Assembly: GCF_000721235.1 (NCBI RefSeq)
Contig: NZ_JOFH01000003.1
Coordinates: forward strand, 124,001-188,000
Source of the DNA: Streptomyces olivaceus
GTDB taxonomy: Bacteria > Actinomycetota > Actinomycetes > Streptomycetales > Streptomycetaceae
Direction: 5' to 3'
Length of the DNA: 64,000 nucleotides
Program-made: the position numbers and the translations under genes
Part shown: positions 1 to 10,567 of the stretch, piece after piece
Position numbering within the stretch: the first letter of the stretch is position 1
How the letters are laid out: each line of letters opens with the position of its first letter
Notes under the pieces: model-generated
Databases searched by the model: none
Told to the model about the DNA's origin: nothing
What the model saw: only the letters and a program-made list of their open reading frames with translations

Positions 1-12
1 CCACCCGGCGCG

Positions 13-41
13 CCGTCCCCGCAGGCCGTCCGCGGGGACGG
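13..41. terminator. hairpin, likely terminator of the upstream gene
   Basis: A 10-bp perfect inverted repeat (13-22 with 32-41) encloses a 9-base loop. There is no T-tract, as is usual for Streptomyces terminators. It probably ends a gene lying left of the window. Confidence 0.4.
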
Positions 42-106
42 TGCGTCTGGCGGTGCGACTGCCGGCGCGTCCGCCCGTTCCGCGACCGAGAGCCCCGTCG
101 TTCATG

Positions 107-142
107 AGCGATCGCTATGATGGCGCTGAATCGCTCAAACGA
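107..142. promoter_or_regulatory. operator-like region upstream of the DeoR/LacI hybrid regulator
   Basis: The perfect palindrome AGCGATCGCT (107-116) is followed by CGCTCAAACGA (132-142). The second motif recurs in inverted orientation at 1261-1271, just before the sugar-binding protein gene. Paired copies flanking the regulator suggest it binds both sites, controlling itself and the transporter. This is inference; no binding data are available. Confidence 0.4.
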
Positions 143-165
143 ACATTCACGGGTGGGGAGACCTG

Positions 166-1260
166 ATGCGGGAGCCGGTCGATCTCAGGCGCCAGCGGAT
201 CCTGGCGGCGGTGCAGTCGCGCGGCAGCGCGCGGGTGCGCGACCTCGCCGAGGAGTTGCAGGTCTCGGTGGTGACCGTGCGCCGGGACGTGGAGGAGCTG
301 ACGCGCGAGGGCAGGCTGCGGCGCGGGCACGGGGTCGTGCGCTCCACGGTGCCGGTCCAGGAGGCGCCCGCCGAGGCTGCCGCCGCCCCGGACGACGACC
401 GGGTGGCCGTGGTGGTGCCCGTACGGCACTCGTATCTGAACGAGGCCCTGCACGGCGCCCGCACCGTCCTCGAGGGGGCCGGGCTGCGCATCGCCCTGCA
501 CCTCGCGCCGCAGGCGGCCGGCACGGAACGCCCGCTGGTGGAGCGGGCGTTGGCGGACGGAGCACACGGGCTGCTGATCGCGCCGCGCTGGCGGGGCCGG
601 GCCGAGGAGGAGGCCGACCACGAGTGGCTGGCCGCGACCGGGGTGCCGACGGTGCTGATGGAGCGCCGCCCGTGGCGCGGGAGCGCGCTGCACGCCCTGG
701 ACTCGGTCTGCTCGGACCACTGGTACGGCGCGCACCTGGCGGTGGAACACCTGGTGGGCCTCGGGCACCGGCGCATGGTCTTCGCCACCCGGCACGACAG
801 CCCCACCGCGCGCTCGCTGCGGGCCGCGTTCGCGGAGATCGCCGGTGCGCATCCGCTGGTGGAGCAGTGGGCGTGGGCGCTCGTGGCGCCGGAGGCCGGG
901 TCCGACGGGCCGTACACGGCGGACGAGACGGCCGAACTGCCCGCACTGATGCGCAAGGTGGGGGCCACGGCGGTGGTGCTGCACGGCGACGTGGACGCGC
1001 TGATGATCGTGCAGCGGCTGGCGGAGGAGTCGGTGCGGGTGCCGCAGGACTGCTCGGTCGTGGCCTACGACGACGTGGTGGCCGGTCTCGGCTCGCCGCC
1101 GCTGACGGCCGTCGCCCCGCCGAAGGCCGAGGTCGGGCGCACGGCGGCGGAACTGCTGCTGCGGCGGTTGGCCGAGGCGCCGGGCGCCCGTCCGGGCCGG
1201 CGGATCGAACTGCTGCCGCGGCTGATGGTGCGGGGGTCGACCGACCGCCTGGCCGAGTGA
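166..1260 (+). CDS. DeoR-type HTH / LacI-type sensor transcriptional regulator
   Basis: This 364-residue protein joins a DeoR-like winged helix (about residues 5-60, with the recognition stretch VSVVTVRRDVEEL) to a LacI/periplasmic-binding-like sensor (about 85-355). The sensor ends in the usual LacI pattern of CSVVAYDDV followed by LTAV and EVGRTAAELLL. The ATG has GGGGAG five bases upstream. Such hybrids are ligand-responsive sugar regulators, and the adjacent ABC importer genes suggest that this one senses their substrate. An 11-bp motif placed in mirror orientation on both sides of the gene could be its operator. The sugar cannot be named from sequence. Confidence 0.85.
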   Translation: MREPVDLRRQRILAAVQSRGSARVRDLAEELQVSVVTVRRDVEELTREGRLRRGHGVVRSTVPVQEAPAEAAAAPDDDRVAVVVPVRHSYLNEALHGARTVLEGAGLRIALHLAPQAAGTERPLVERALADGAHGLLIAPRWRGRAEEEADHEWLAATGVPTVLMERRPWRGSALHALDSVCSDHWYGAHLAVEHLVGLGHRRMVFATRHDSPTARSLRAAFAEIAGAHPLVEQWAWALVAPEAGSDGPYTADETAELPALMRKVGATAVVLHGDVDALMIVQRLAEESVRVPQDCSVVAYDDVVAGLGSPPLTAVAPPKAEVGRTAAELLLRRLAEAPGARPGRRIELLPRLMVRGSTDRLAE

Positions 1261-1271
1261 TCGTTTGAGCG
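1261..1271. promoter_or_regulatory. candidate operator (inverted copy of 132-142)
   Basis: TCGTTTGAGCG is the exact reverse complement of 132-142 and starts right after the regulator stop codon. It is followed by an unusually A+T-rich stretch with GATCGATC (1287-1294) and TTGACC, which could be a -35 element for the binding-protein gene. Confidence 0.4.
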
Positions 1272-1386
1272 TTTAATTTTCTTCTGATCGATCTATTGAC
1301 CGTTTGCGGCGGGCGGTTCAGGATTCCCGTGTCCCGAACAGCCGGGCCCGCGCAGCCGCGGGTCCGCAGGAGCCGCGGGAGGCGCC

Positions 1387-2718
1387 ATGCCCGGACGACA
1401 CAGCCGTCGTTCCGTGCTCGCCGCGATGGCCGCCGTACCTCTGACAGGAGCCGTGAGCGCCTGCAGCGGAGGAGACGGCGCATCGTCGGCCCGCACCGGA
1501 ACCACGACGCGCGTCACCTTCTGGTCCGCCCTGCGCGGCAGCCAGGAAGTGGTGGACGAGTTCAACCGCACGCACCGCAGCATCCAGGTGGAGTTCCAGC
1601 AGATCCCCTCGGGCGGGCAGGGCGGATACGCGAAGCTCAGCAACGCCGCCCGGGCCGGCAACGCGCCCGACGTCGCCACCCTCGAATACCCGCAGGTACC
1701 GGGGTACGCCATCGACGGCGTGGCCCGCGACCTCACCGGCCTGATGAGTGACGGGCTGCGCCGCAAGCTGCTGCCGCAGGCGCTCGGCCTGACCACTTTC
1801 GAGCGCCGGGTGTTCGCCGTGCCGCTGGACGTCGAGCCGATGGTGATGCACTACCGCGCCGACCTGTTCGACCACTACGGCCTGCGGACCGCCGGCACCT
1901 GGGACGAGTTCGCCGAGCAGGCCGCGCGCGTGCACCGCGAGGCCCCCGGGCGCCGGCTGGTGCTCTTCCCCTCCGACGGGATGACGCAGTTCGCTTGTTA
2001 CGCCTGGCAGGCGGGCGCCCAGTGGTTCGACACCTCGAAGGGCGCCTGGAACGTCTCCCTCGCCGACGCGCCGTCCCGGCGGGTCGCGGAGTACTGGCAG
2101 CGGCTCATCGACCGCGACGACGTCTTCATGAACGCCGTGGAGAGCAGGCAGTCCGACGCGCAGATCGCGGACGGACTGGTCCTCACCCGGCTCAGCGGCG
2201 CCTGGGACGCGGGCGCGCAGATGAAGGCGCGGCCAGGGCAGAAGGGCCAGTGGCGGATCGCGCCGCTGCCGCAGTGGGACACCGGCAGCCCCTCCGTCGG
2301 CACGCACGGCGGCTCGACCTTCGCGGTCACCGAGGACAGCCGGCACCCCGAGGCCGCCATGGAGTTCATCGAGTGGCAGGTCACCCACCCCGACGCCCTG
2401 CGGGCCCGGCTCTCCAGCGGTGCCAGCAGCCAGTACCCGGCCGCGCCCGGCCTGGTCTCCGCGGGCAGCGAGGCCTTCGACCGGTCGTACTACGGCGGCC
2501 AGGACATCTACGCCCTCTTCGACCAGGAGGCGCAGAAGATCGGCGAGCAGTGGCTGTGGGGGCCGCGGATGAGCGCGACCCAGAAGGTCATGCAGGACTC
2601 CTTCGCCCGCGTCGGCGGCGGCCAGGGGAGCCTCGTCGAGTCCCTGCGGGCCGCCCAGGAGGGCACCATGCCCGACCTCCGGGCCCTCGGCCTGTCCACC
2701 ACCCAGCACAGCACCTGA
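1387..2718 (+). CDS. sugar ABC transporter substrate-binding lipoprotein
   Basis: The 443-residue product begins with a twin-arginine-like signal (SRRSVLAAM) ending in a lipobox, VSAC, with Cys26 as the lipidated residue. The remainder has the extracellular solute-binding family 1 layout (FWSALRG, then GNAPDVATLEYPQ, then GGSTFAVTEDSRHPEAAMEFIEW near the middle and C-terminal half). It should capture an oligosaccharide or sugar derivative outside the membrane and deliver it to the two permeases that follow. It is the first gene of a run whose members overlap by 4 bp from the first permease onward. No ATPase gene is present, so a shared MsiK-type ATPase elsewhere in the genome would be expected. 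Confidence 0.92.
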   Translation: MPGRHSRRSVLAAMAAVPLTGAVSACSGGDGASSARTGTTTRVTFWSALRGSQEVVDEFNRTHRSIQVEFQQIPSGGQGGYAKLSNAARAGNAPDVATLEYPQVPGYAIDGVARDLTGLMSDGLRRKLLPQALGLTTFERRVFAVPLDVEPMVMHYRADLFDHYGLRTAGTWDEFAEQAARVHREAPGRRLVLFPSDGMTQFACYAWQAGAQWFDTSKGAWNVSLADAPSRRVAEYWQRLIDRDDVFMNAVESRQSDAQIADGLVLTRLSGAWDAGAQMKARPGQKGQWRIAPLPQWDTGSPSVGTHGGSTFAVTEDSRHPEAAMEFIEWQVTHPDALRARLSSGASSQYPAAPGLVSAGSEAFDRSYYGGQDIYALFDQEAQKIGEQWLWGPRMSATQKVMQDSFARVGGGQGSLVESLRAAQEGTMPDLRALGLSTTQHST

Positions 2719-2744
2719 GCCGACGAAAGGCAGGTGAGGCCCCC

Positions 2745-3737
2745 ATGAACACGACCACGACCACCCACTCCCGGGTGCCGGCCGGCGCGCCGCACGCCGC
2801 ACCACCGGCTCCCTCCACCTCGGGCCTGCGCGCCCGCAGAGCGGCCGGACGCCGCCGGCTGACCGCCGCCGGCGTCCTGATGACGCCGTTCTTCGCGCTG
2901 CTGGTCACCGTCTTCCTGATCCCCGTCGGCACCGCCGTCTATCTCAGCTTCTTCAGCGACGACCAGCCCGGTCTCGGCTTCGGCCCGGAGCGCCAGGTCT
3001 TCGTCGGGCTGCGCTCCTACGCGGCCGTGCTCACCGACCCCACCTTCCTCGGCGGGCTCGGCACCGTCGCCCTGTACTGCCTGATCTACCTCCCGCTGAT
3101 GGTCCTCGGCGCGCTCGTGCTCGCCCTGCTCCTCGACTCCGGCGTGGTGCGGCTGCGGGGGCTCGCGCAGCTCGGCCTGTTCCTGCCGCACGCGGTGCCC
3201 GGCATCATCGCCGCGCTGATCTGGCTGTACCTCTACACGCCCGGCATCAGTCCGGTGATCGAGCTGTTCGCGAAGGGCGACATCACGATCGACTTCCTGG
3301 GCGTGCACACGGTCGTCCCGTCCATCGTGAACATCGCCCTGTGGAGCAATCTCGGCTACAACATGGTGGTCTTCTACGCCGCCCTCCAGGCCGTGCCGCG
3401 CGAGGTGATCGAGGCGTCCGTCGTCGACGGCGCGGGGCCGGTGCGCACGGCGCTCCAGGTCAAGACGCCACTGGTGCGGGCCTCCATCGTGATGGTCTCG
3501 ATCTTCACCCTGATCTGGGCGCTCCAGCTGTTCACCGAGCCGATGCTGCTCAGCCAGTCCTCGCCGATGATCAGCTCGCGCTTCTCGCCCAGCATGTACA
3601 TCTACGACGCGGCCTTCACCCGCAACAACTACGGTCTCGCCGCGGCCGCCTCGGTGGTCCTGCTGGTGTGCACCATCGCCCTGTCCTACGGCGTCACCCG
3701 CTTCACCAGCCGCGCCGACTCCGAGGAGGTCCGATGA
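2745..3737 (+). CDS. sugar ABC transporter permease, MalF/UgpA type
   Basis: This 330-residue integral membrane protein starts at the ATG at 2745, behind GGTGAGG. A longer upstream open frame exists but overlaps the binding-protein gene. After a proline-rich cytoplasmic head it has about six membrane segments, the first being LMTPFFALLVTVFLIPVG. The EAA loop that docks the ATPase reads EVIEASVVDGAG. With the next gene it would form the heterodimeric channel. Its stop codon overlaps the next start codon (ATGA), indicating translational coupling. Confidence 0.92.
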   Translation: MNTTTTTHSRVPAGAPHAAPPAPSTSGLRARRAAGRRRLTAAGVLMTPFFALLVTVFLIPVGTAVYLSFFSDDQPGLGFGPERQVFVGLRSYAAVLTDPTFLGGLGTVALYCLIYLPLMVLGALVLALLLDSGVVRLRGLAQLGLFLPHAVPGIIAALIWLYLYTPGISPVIELFAKGDITIDFLGVHTVVPSIVNIALWSNLGYNMVVFYAALQAVPREVIEASVVDGAGPVRTALQVKTPLVRASIVMVSIFTLIWALQLFTEPMLLSQSSPMISSRFSPSMYIYDAAFTRNNYGLAAAASVVLLVCTIALSYGVTRFTSRADSEEVR

Positions 3738-4597
3738 GCGCCGCCGACAGCAACCGGCTCCGCCCGGGGGTGCTGGGCCGCACGACCGTCAACGTGGTCG
3801 TCGCCGTCTCCGTGCTCTACACGCTGCTGCCGGTGCTGTGGCTGGTGCTGGCCTCGACCAAGAACCGCGACGCGCTGTTCAGCAGCGACCTGCTGTCGCT
3901 GAGCGACTTCTCCTTCCTGCAGAACATCGGGGACCTGTTCGCCATGGACGGCGGGCTCTACGGCCGCTGGTACGTCAACAGCCTGCTCTACGCGGTGCTC
4001 GGCGCCGCCGTGGGCGCCCTGGTGAGCGTGGCCTGCGGCTACGCCTTCGACAAGTACCGCTTCCGGCACAAGGAGAAGCTGTTCGGCCTGGTCCTCGCGG
4101 CGGTGATGGTGCCGCAGACGGTGCTCGCGCTGCCGCTGTACCTGATGGCGTCCGAGGCCGGCCTGGTCAACACCTTCTGGGCGGTCTTCATCCCCGTCCT
4201 GTTCAATCCGTTCGGCGTCTACCTCGGCCGGATCTTCGCGCGGGGCTACGTGCCCGACGAGGTCCTGGAGGCCGCGCGCGTGGACGGGGCCGGGGAGCTG
4301 ACGATGTACACCCGGGTGGCGCTCAGGATGCTGGGGCCGGGACTGGTCACCGTCTTCCTCTTCCAGCTGACCGCGATCTGGAACAACTTCTTCCTGCCCA
4401 TGGTGATGCTGTCCGACCAGGACCTGTATCCCGTCAGCCTCGGCCTCTACCAGTGGAACAGTTCGGCGTCCGTGTCGCCCGAGTACTACCCCGCGGTGAT
4501 CATGGGTTCGCTGCTCGCCGTACTGCCGCTCATCCTCGCCTTCGTGCTGCTCCAGCGTTTCTGGCGCAGCGGCCTGACCGCCGGAGCCGTCAAGTGA
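3734..4597 (+). CDS. sugar ABC transporter permease, MalG/UgpE type
   Basis: The 287-residue second channel subunit overlaps the previous gene by 4 bp and has GAGG just upstream of its ATG. It shows six predicted membrane segments and the EAA docking loop EVLEAARVDGAG, followed by the usual LGPGLVTVFLFQLTAIWN stretch. It pairs with the preceding MalF-type subunit. Its stop overlaps the GTG start of the dehydrogenase gene, so transporter and catabolic genes are one transcription unit. Confidence 0.92.
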   Translation: MSAADSNRLRPGVLGRTTVNVVVAVSVLYTLLPVLWLVLASTKNRDALFSSDLLSLSDFSFLQNIGDLFAMDGGLYGRWYVNSLLYAVLGAAVGALVSVACGYAFDKYRFRHKEKLFGLVLAAVMVPQTVLALPLYLMASEAGLVNTFWAVFIPVLFNPFGVYLGRIFARGYVPDEVLEAARVDGAGELTMYTRVALRMLGPGLVTVFLFQLTAIWNNFFLPMVMLSDQDLYPVSLGLYQWNSSASVSPEYYPAVIMGSLLAVLPLILAFVLLQRFWRSGLTAGAVK

Positions 4598-5625
4598 CCG
4601 TGCACGCCCCCGGAACCGGCCGCCGGCCCCGTGCCGCGGTGGCCATGTCCCCGGACGCCGCCTCGGCCGTCCTCGACCCCGAGTCCCTCGCCGCCTTCCG
4701 CCGGGTCTGCGACCTCGCGCCGCTCCCGGTGCTCGACGACCTGTCCGGCCCGCGGGCCGCCTCCGTGCTGGGCGACGTGGAGCTGCTGATCACCGGGTGG
4801 GGGTGTCCGCCGCTGGACGCGGACGTGCTGCGGGCGGCGCCGCGGCTGCGGGCCGTGGTGCACACGGCGGGCAGTGTCCGGGGGCATGTCACCGACGCCT
4901 GCTGGGAGCGGGGCGTGGAGGTGTCGTCGGCCGCGGCGGCCAACGCGCTGCCGGTGGCCGAGTACACCCTGGCCATGATCCTGCTGAGCGGCAAGCGGGT
5001 CCTGGAGCGGGCCCGCGACTACCGGGCCGCCCGGGTGCGCGGCAACTGGCTGCGCACCTCGCGCGGCGTCGGCAACTACCGGCGCACGGTCGGCATCCTG
5101 TCGGCCTCGCTGATCGGCCGCCGGGTCGTGGAGCTGCTGCGGCCGCACGACGTGGAGGTCCTGCTGCACGACCCGTACGTGAGTGACGCGGAGGCCGCCG
5201 AGCTGGGCGTCGAGAACGTGGCGCTGCCGGAGCTGTTCGCGCGCTGCGACACCGTCAGCGTGCACACCCCTCTGCTGCCCGCGACCCGGCACCTGGTCGG
5301 CCGGGCGCTGATCGAGGCGATGCGTCCGGACGCGGTGCTGATCAACACCTCGCGCGGGGCGGTCGTCGACCAGGACGCGCTGACCGACGCCGTGCTGGCC
5401 GGCCGCATCCGGGCCGTGCTGGACGTCACCGACCCCGAGGCGCTGGCGCCGGACCACCCGCTGTGGGACTGCGAGCACGCGCTCATCACCCCGCACCTCG
5501 CCGGGTCCGAGGGCAACGAGTGGCGCCGGCTCGCCGACCTCGCGCTCGCCGAGACGACCCGCTGGGCCTCCGGTTCCGGCTTCCTCCATCCCGTACGACG
5601 CGAAAGGCTGGCGTTCCTGGCATGA
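4594..5625 (+). CDS. D-isomer-specific 2-hydroxyacid dehydrogenase
   Basis: The 343-residue enzyme starts at a GTG that overlaps the permease stop. The family layout is clear. The catalytic Arg lies in NTSRGAVVD, the Glu in DVTDPEAL and the His in ITPHLAG. The nucleotide-binding turn is atypical, reading GILSASLIGRRV rather than a clean GxGxxG. It would oxidise a 2-hydroxyacid or reduce a 2-ketoacid with NAD(P). Its place inside a sugar-import operon beside a DUF2264 protein suggests a role in breakdown of a sugar acid or uronate. That substrate assignment is inference from context. Confidence 0.85.
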   Translation: MTVHAPGTGRRPRAAVAMSPDAASAVLDPESLAAFRRVCDLAPLPVLDDLSGPRAASVLGDVELLITGWGCPPLDADVLRAAPRLRAVVHTAGSVRGHVTDACWERGVEVSSAAAANALPVAEYTLAMILLSGKRVLERARDYRAARVRGNWLRTSRGVGNYRRTVGILSASLIGRRVVELLRPHDVEVLLHDPYVSDAEAAELGVENVALPELFARCDTVSVHTPLLPATRHLVGRALIEAMRPDAVLINTSRGAVVDQDALTDAVLAGRIRAVLDVTDPEALAPDHPLWDCEHALITPHLAGSEGNEWRRLADLALAETTRWASGSGFLHPVRRERLAFLA

Positions 5626-7517
5626 GCATCCCGTTCGAACTGCCCACCGAGGACCGTGCGTCGAGCCCGTACACCGGTTACACCCGCGCCCACTGGGAGG
5701 CCGTCGCGGACGGGCTGCTGTGGGCCGCGTGGCGCTGGAGCACCCCGGGCCGCGCCCTCCTCGACCTGCCGGGACGGCCCTCGCGCTCGGGCGTGCGCTC
5801 CGACGGCCTCGAAGGCTTCGCGCGGACGTTCCTCGCGGCGGGCTTCCGCGTCGCCGGTGCGGACGGCGCGGACCCGCACGGCTGGCTGGACCGCTACGCC
5901 GAGGGCCTCGCCTCGGGCACCCGCACGCCGGGCCGCGACGACACCGAGTCCTGGCCGCTGATCCTCGACCACGACGTGCAGGGCCAGCCGATGGTCGAGT
6001 CGGCGTCGGTCGCGCTGGGCCTGCGGCTGACCGCGCCGTGGCTGTGGAAGAACCTCGGCCCCGGGGTGCAGGACCGGGTGGAGGAGTGGCTGCGCGGTGC
6101 GCTGCGGCACGTGCCGGCGCCGAACAACTGGTACCTGTTCCCGTACACGGTGGCCGGGTTCCTGGAGTCGGTCGGCCGCGGCGACGCGGAGACGGCCGCG
6201 GCCCGGGTACGCGCGCTGGAGCTGCTGGAGGGCTGGTACCGGGGCGGGGGCTGGTACGCCGACGGCGACGGACGCGCCTTCGACCACTACAACGGCTGGG
6301 CGCTGCACCTGTACCCGGTGCTCGACGCCCGTCTCGGCGGCGACGCCGACGCCTTGGCCCGGTACGGGGACCGGCTCCGCGCCCATCTCGACGGCTTCGC
6401 CCTGATGTTCGGCTCCGACGGCGCGCCGCTGCACTTCGGCCGCTCCCTCACCTACCGCTTCGCCGCGTCGGCGGCCGTGGGCCTGGGCGCGGCGACCGGG
6501 CACACGCCGCTGACGCCCGGGGCCTCGCGGCGGCTGGTGAGCGGCAGCCTGCGGTACTTCGTGGACCGCGGGGCGCTGGCGGACGAGGGGCTGCTGAGCC
6601 TGGGCTGGTACGGGCCGCACGCGGCGACCCTGCAGCGGTACTCGGGACCGGCGTCGCCGTACTGGGCGTCGAAGGCGTTCGTGTCGCTCCTCGCTCCGCC
6701 GGACCACCCGCTGTGGACGGCGCCGGAGGAGCCCGCACCGGTGGAGGAGGCGGACCGGGTCCTGGCGCTGACCGCGCCGGGGCTGCTGGTGCAGGCGACC
6801 CGCGCCGACGGGATCGTACGGCTGCACAACCACGGCAGCGACCACGTCCGGCCGCACGAGGGCGAGTCGGCGGACGAAGACGACCCGCACTACGGCCGGC
6901 AGGCCTACTCGACCCGGACGGGTCCGACGTCGGCGGAGAACGTGGCGGACAACCACCTGTCGGTCGAGGTGAGCGGCCGGCCCAGTGTGCGGCGCCGCGT
7001 CCACCCGCTGGACGCCGGGCAGGGCGAGGGCTGGGGCTGGGCGGCGTCCTGGCACCGGCCCGTCTTCGCCACCGGGGCGCCGATGGTGCCGGGGCTGAGG
7101 GTGGAGAGCGTGACGGTGGCCCGTGGTCCGTACGAGCTGCGGGTGCACCGGGTGGTCGGGGCACCGGCCGGGGCCCGGGTCACGCTCACCGGGTGGGCCA
7201 CGGGCCCCGAGGAGCCCCTGACCTCCGCGCTGCACGGCCTGCACGGCTGGGAGCCCGAACCGGAGACCGTGCGCGCGCCGCAGGGCACCGCGTACGTGTC
7301 GTGGGCGGAGCTGCCCCGGCTGTCCGGACCGGCGGGCGGCACCTCGCTGCACGTCGCCCTGGCCGTGCTGACCGGTGAGCCGGGCGGCGTCCGGGAGGCC
7401 GAAGCCGTCACGGAGGTGGTGCCCGGTGCGGAGGGCGTCGACGTGGTCTGGGCGGACGACGGGGCCCGCACCCGGGTGCTGTTCGACCCGGTACGGGTGA
7501 CGCACACGGCGGCGTAG
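5622..7517 (+). CDS. DUF2264-family protein, possible glycoside-processing enzyme
   Basis: The 631-residue product overlaps the dehydrogenase gene by 4 bp. Its N-terminal 400 residues match the DUF2264 pattern: aromatic-rich helices with PAPNNWYLFPY, GGGWYADGDGRAFDHYNGWA and FGRSLTYRFAAS. This looks like an alpha/alpha-barrel. The C-terminal part is beta-rich. There is no signal peptide, so it acts in the cytoplasm, presumably on an oligosaccharide brought in by the transporter. The acidic residues in the ADGDGRAFDHYNGW stretch are candidates for catalysis. The family is poorly characterised, and I recall a possible link to beta-glucuronidase-type glycosidases only loosely. Confidence 0.8.
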   Translation: MSIPFELPTEDRASSPYTGYTRAHWEAVADGLLWAAWRWSTPGRALLDLPGRPSRSGVRSDGLEGFARTFLAAGFRVAGADGADPHGWLDRYAEGLASGTRTPGRDDTESWPLILDHDVQGQPMVESASVALGLRLTAPWLWKNLGPGVQDRVEEWLRGALRHVPAPNNWYLFPYTVAGFLESVGRGDAETAAARVRALELLEGWYRGGGWYADGDGRAFDHYNGWALHLYPVLDARLGGDADALARYGDRLRAHLDGFALMFGSDGAPLHFGRSLTYRFAASAAVGLGAATGHTPLTPGASRRLVSGSLRYFVDRGALADEGLLSLGWYGPHAATLQRYSGPASPYWASKAFVSLLAPPDHPLWTAPEEPAPVEEADRVLALTAPGLLVQATRADGIVRLHNHGSDHVRPHEGESADEDDPHYGRQAYSTRTGPTSAENVADNHLSVEVSGRPSVRRRVHPLDAGQGEGWGWAASWHRPVFATGAPMVPGLRVESVTVARGPYELRVHRVVGAPAGARVTLTGWATGPEEPLTSALHGLHGWEPEPETVRAPQGTAYVSWAELPRLSGPAGGTSLHVALAVLTGEPGGVREAEAVTEVVPGAEGVDVVWADDGARTRVLFDPVRVTHTAA

Positions 7518-7518
7518 G

Positions 7519-7548
7519 ACGCCCACGCGGGAGAGCCCGCGTGGGCGT
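7519..7548. terminator. strong hairpin ending the sugar operon
   Basis: A 13-bp perfect stem (7519-7531 with 7536-7548) has the loop AGAG and begins two bases after the DUF2264 stop codon. Confidence 0.7.
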
Positions 7549-7554
7549 GGGCCG

Positions 7555-7586
7555 AGGGCCCCGGTCGGTAAGCCGGCCGGGGCCCT
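7555..7586. terminator. second tandem hairpin
   Basis: A 10-bp G+C stem (7555-7564 with 7577-7586) directly follows the first hairpin. Together they form a double terminator. Confidence 0.5.
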
Positions 7587-7590
7587 CCCC

Positions 7591-7660
7591 CGTGCGCGCT
7601 CCTCCATGCGCCTTCTCCATGCGGGCTCCTCCATGCGGGGCTCCTCCGTGCGCGCTCCTC
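7591..7660. repeat. imperfect 13-15-bp tandem repeat, 5 units
   Basis: Five units of the form C(A/G)TGCG-n-CTCCTC run head to tail (7591-7604, 7605-7617, 7618-7631, 7632-7646, 7647-7660). They lie between the operon terminator and the next small gene. Unit length varies by a base or two. Confidence 0.6.
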
Positions 7661-7725
7661 CGGTGGCGGGCCCCGGCCCGGGCGGTGACGCTGGTACGGA
7701 CACCGGTGAGAAGGAGTATCCCGTC

Positions 7726-7980
7726 ATGCGCGAGTCGTCCTGGGACGCGGGCGCGGCCCTGGCCGTGTCGGTCCTGTGCGCCGCCGCGGCGCCGGCCGCC
7801 GCGGCGCATGTCCCGTACTCCCCGCGCGCTCCGCTCGCTCCCCACGCTCCGCGCGACGTCACGGCCGACGCGTGCCTGCGCGGCGGCGGGCCGGTCGTGT
7901 TCTCGGCCGACGTGGCGGACCCGGACTCCTTCACACAGGTGTGCCGGGGCGGTGTCCACGACGGGCAGACCGTCACCTGA
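7726..7980 (+). CDS. small secreted protein of unknown function
   Basis: The ATG at 7726 is preceded by GAGAAGGAG at a good distance, so I prefer it over the upstream in-frame ATG at 7606, which lies in the repeat. The 84-residue product has an alanine-rich export signal (about residues 10-27, ending APAAAA). The short mature part has two cysteines, in DACLRGG and TQVCRGG, which could form a disulfide. I do not recognise a family. It stands alone between the sugar operon and katE. Confidence 0.55.
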   Translation: MRESSWDAGAALAVSVLCAAAAPAAAAHVPYSPRAPLAPHAPRDVTADACLRGGGPVVFSADVADPDSFTQVCRGGVHDGQTVT

Positions 7981-8120
7981 GCCCGGGCCGGCCGATCCGT
8001 CCCCCGCTCCCATGCCTTGACTTCCGCACGCCGGGTACGCGGTCTCGGCCCACCACCGCAGTCGGTACACCGAAACGACCGGGCGTGTGCAAACGGACCG
8101 CCCAGAACGGAGAATGGCCG

Positions 8121-10400
<2,280 letters not shown>

Positions 10401-10424
10401 CCCGTACGGCACCCCCTACGGCCC

Positions 10425-10457
10425 GTGGGCCGGCCGCCGGACCGGCGGCCGGCCCAC
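10425..10457. terminator. bidirectional terminator between katE and the convergent kinase gene
   Basis: A 16-bp perfect inverted repeat (10425-10440 with 10442-10457) sits in the gap between two convergent genes. Confidence 0.6.
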
Positions 10458-10468
10458 GCGCGTGTGCA

Positions 10469-10523
10469 TCCGGAGGTGTCGGCCGGGGTGCCCGTCGGGT
10501 GTGTCCGGAGGTGTCGGCCGGGG
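10469..10523. repeat. two copies of a 20-bp direct repeat, 35-bp period
   Basis: TCCGGAGGTGTCGGCCGGGG occurs at 10469-10488 and 10504-10523. It lies in the convergent intergenic gap and is of unknown role. Confidence 0.6.
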
Positions 10524-10567
10524 GGCGGTTGCCGGGTGTGCCGGTCCGGGGTGCCGCTGCGGGGTGT

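Noticed and set aside
7606..7725. Upstream in-frame ATG for the small secreted peptide
   Set aside because: It translates the tandem repeat, has no ribosome site, and would bury the signal peptide. The ATG at 7726 has a strong site.
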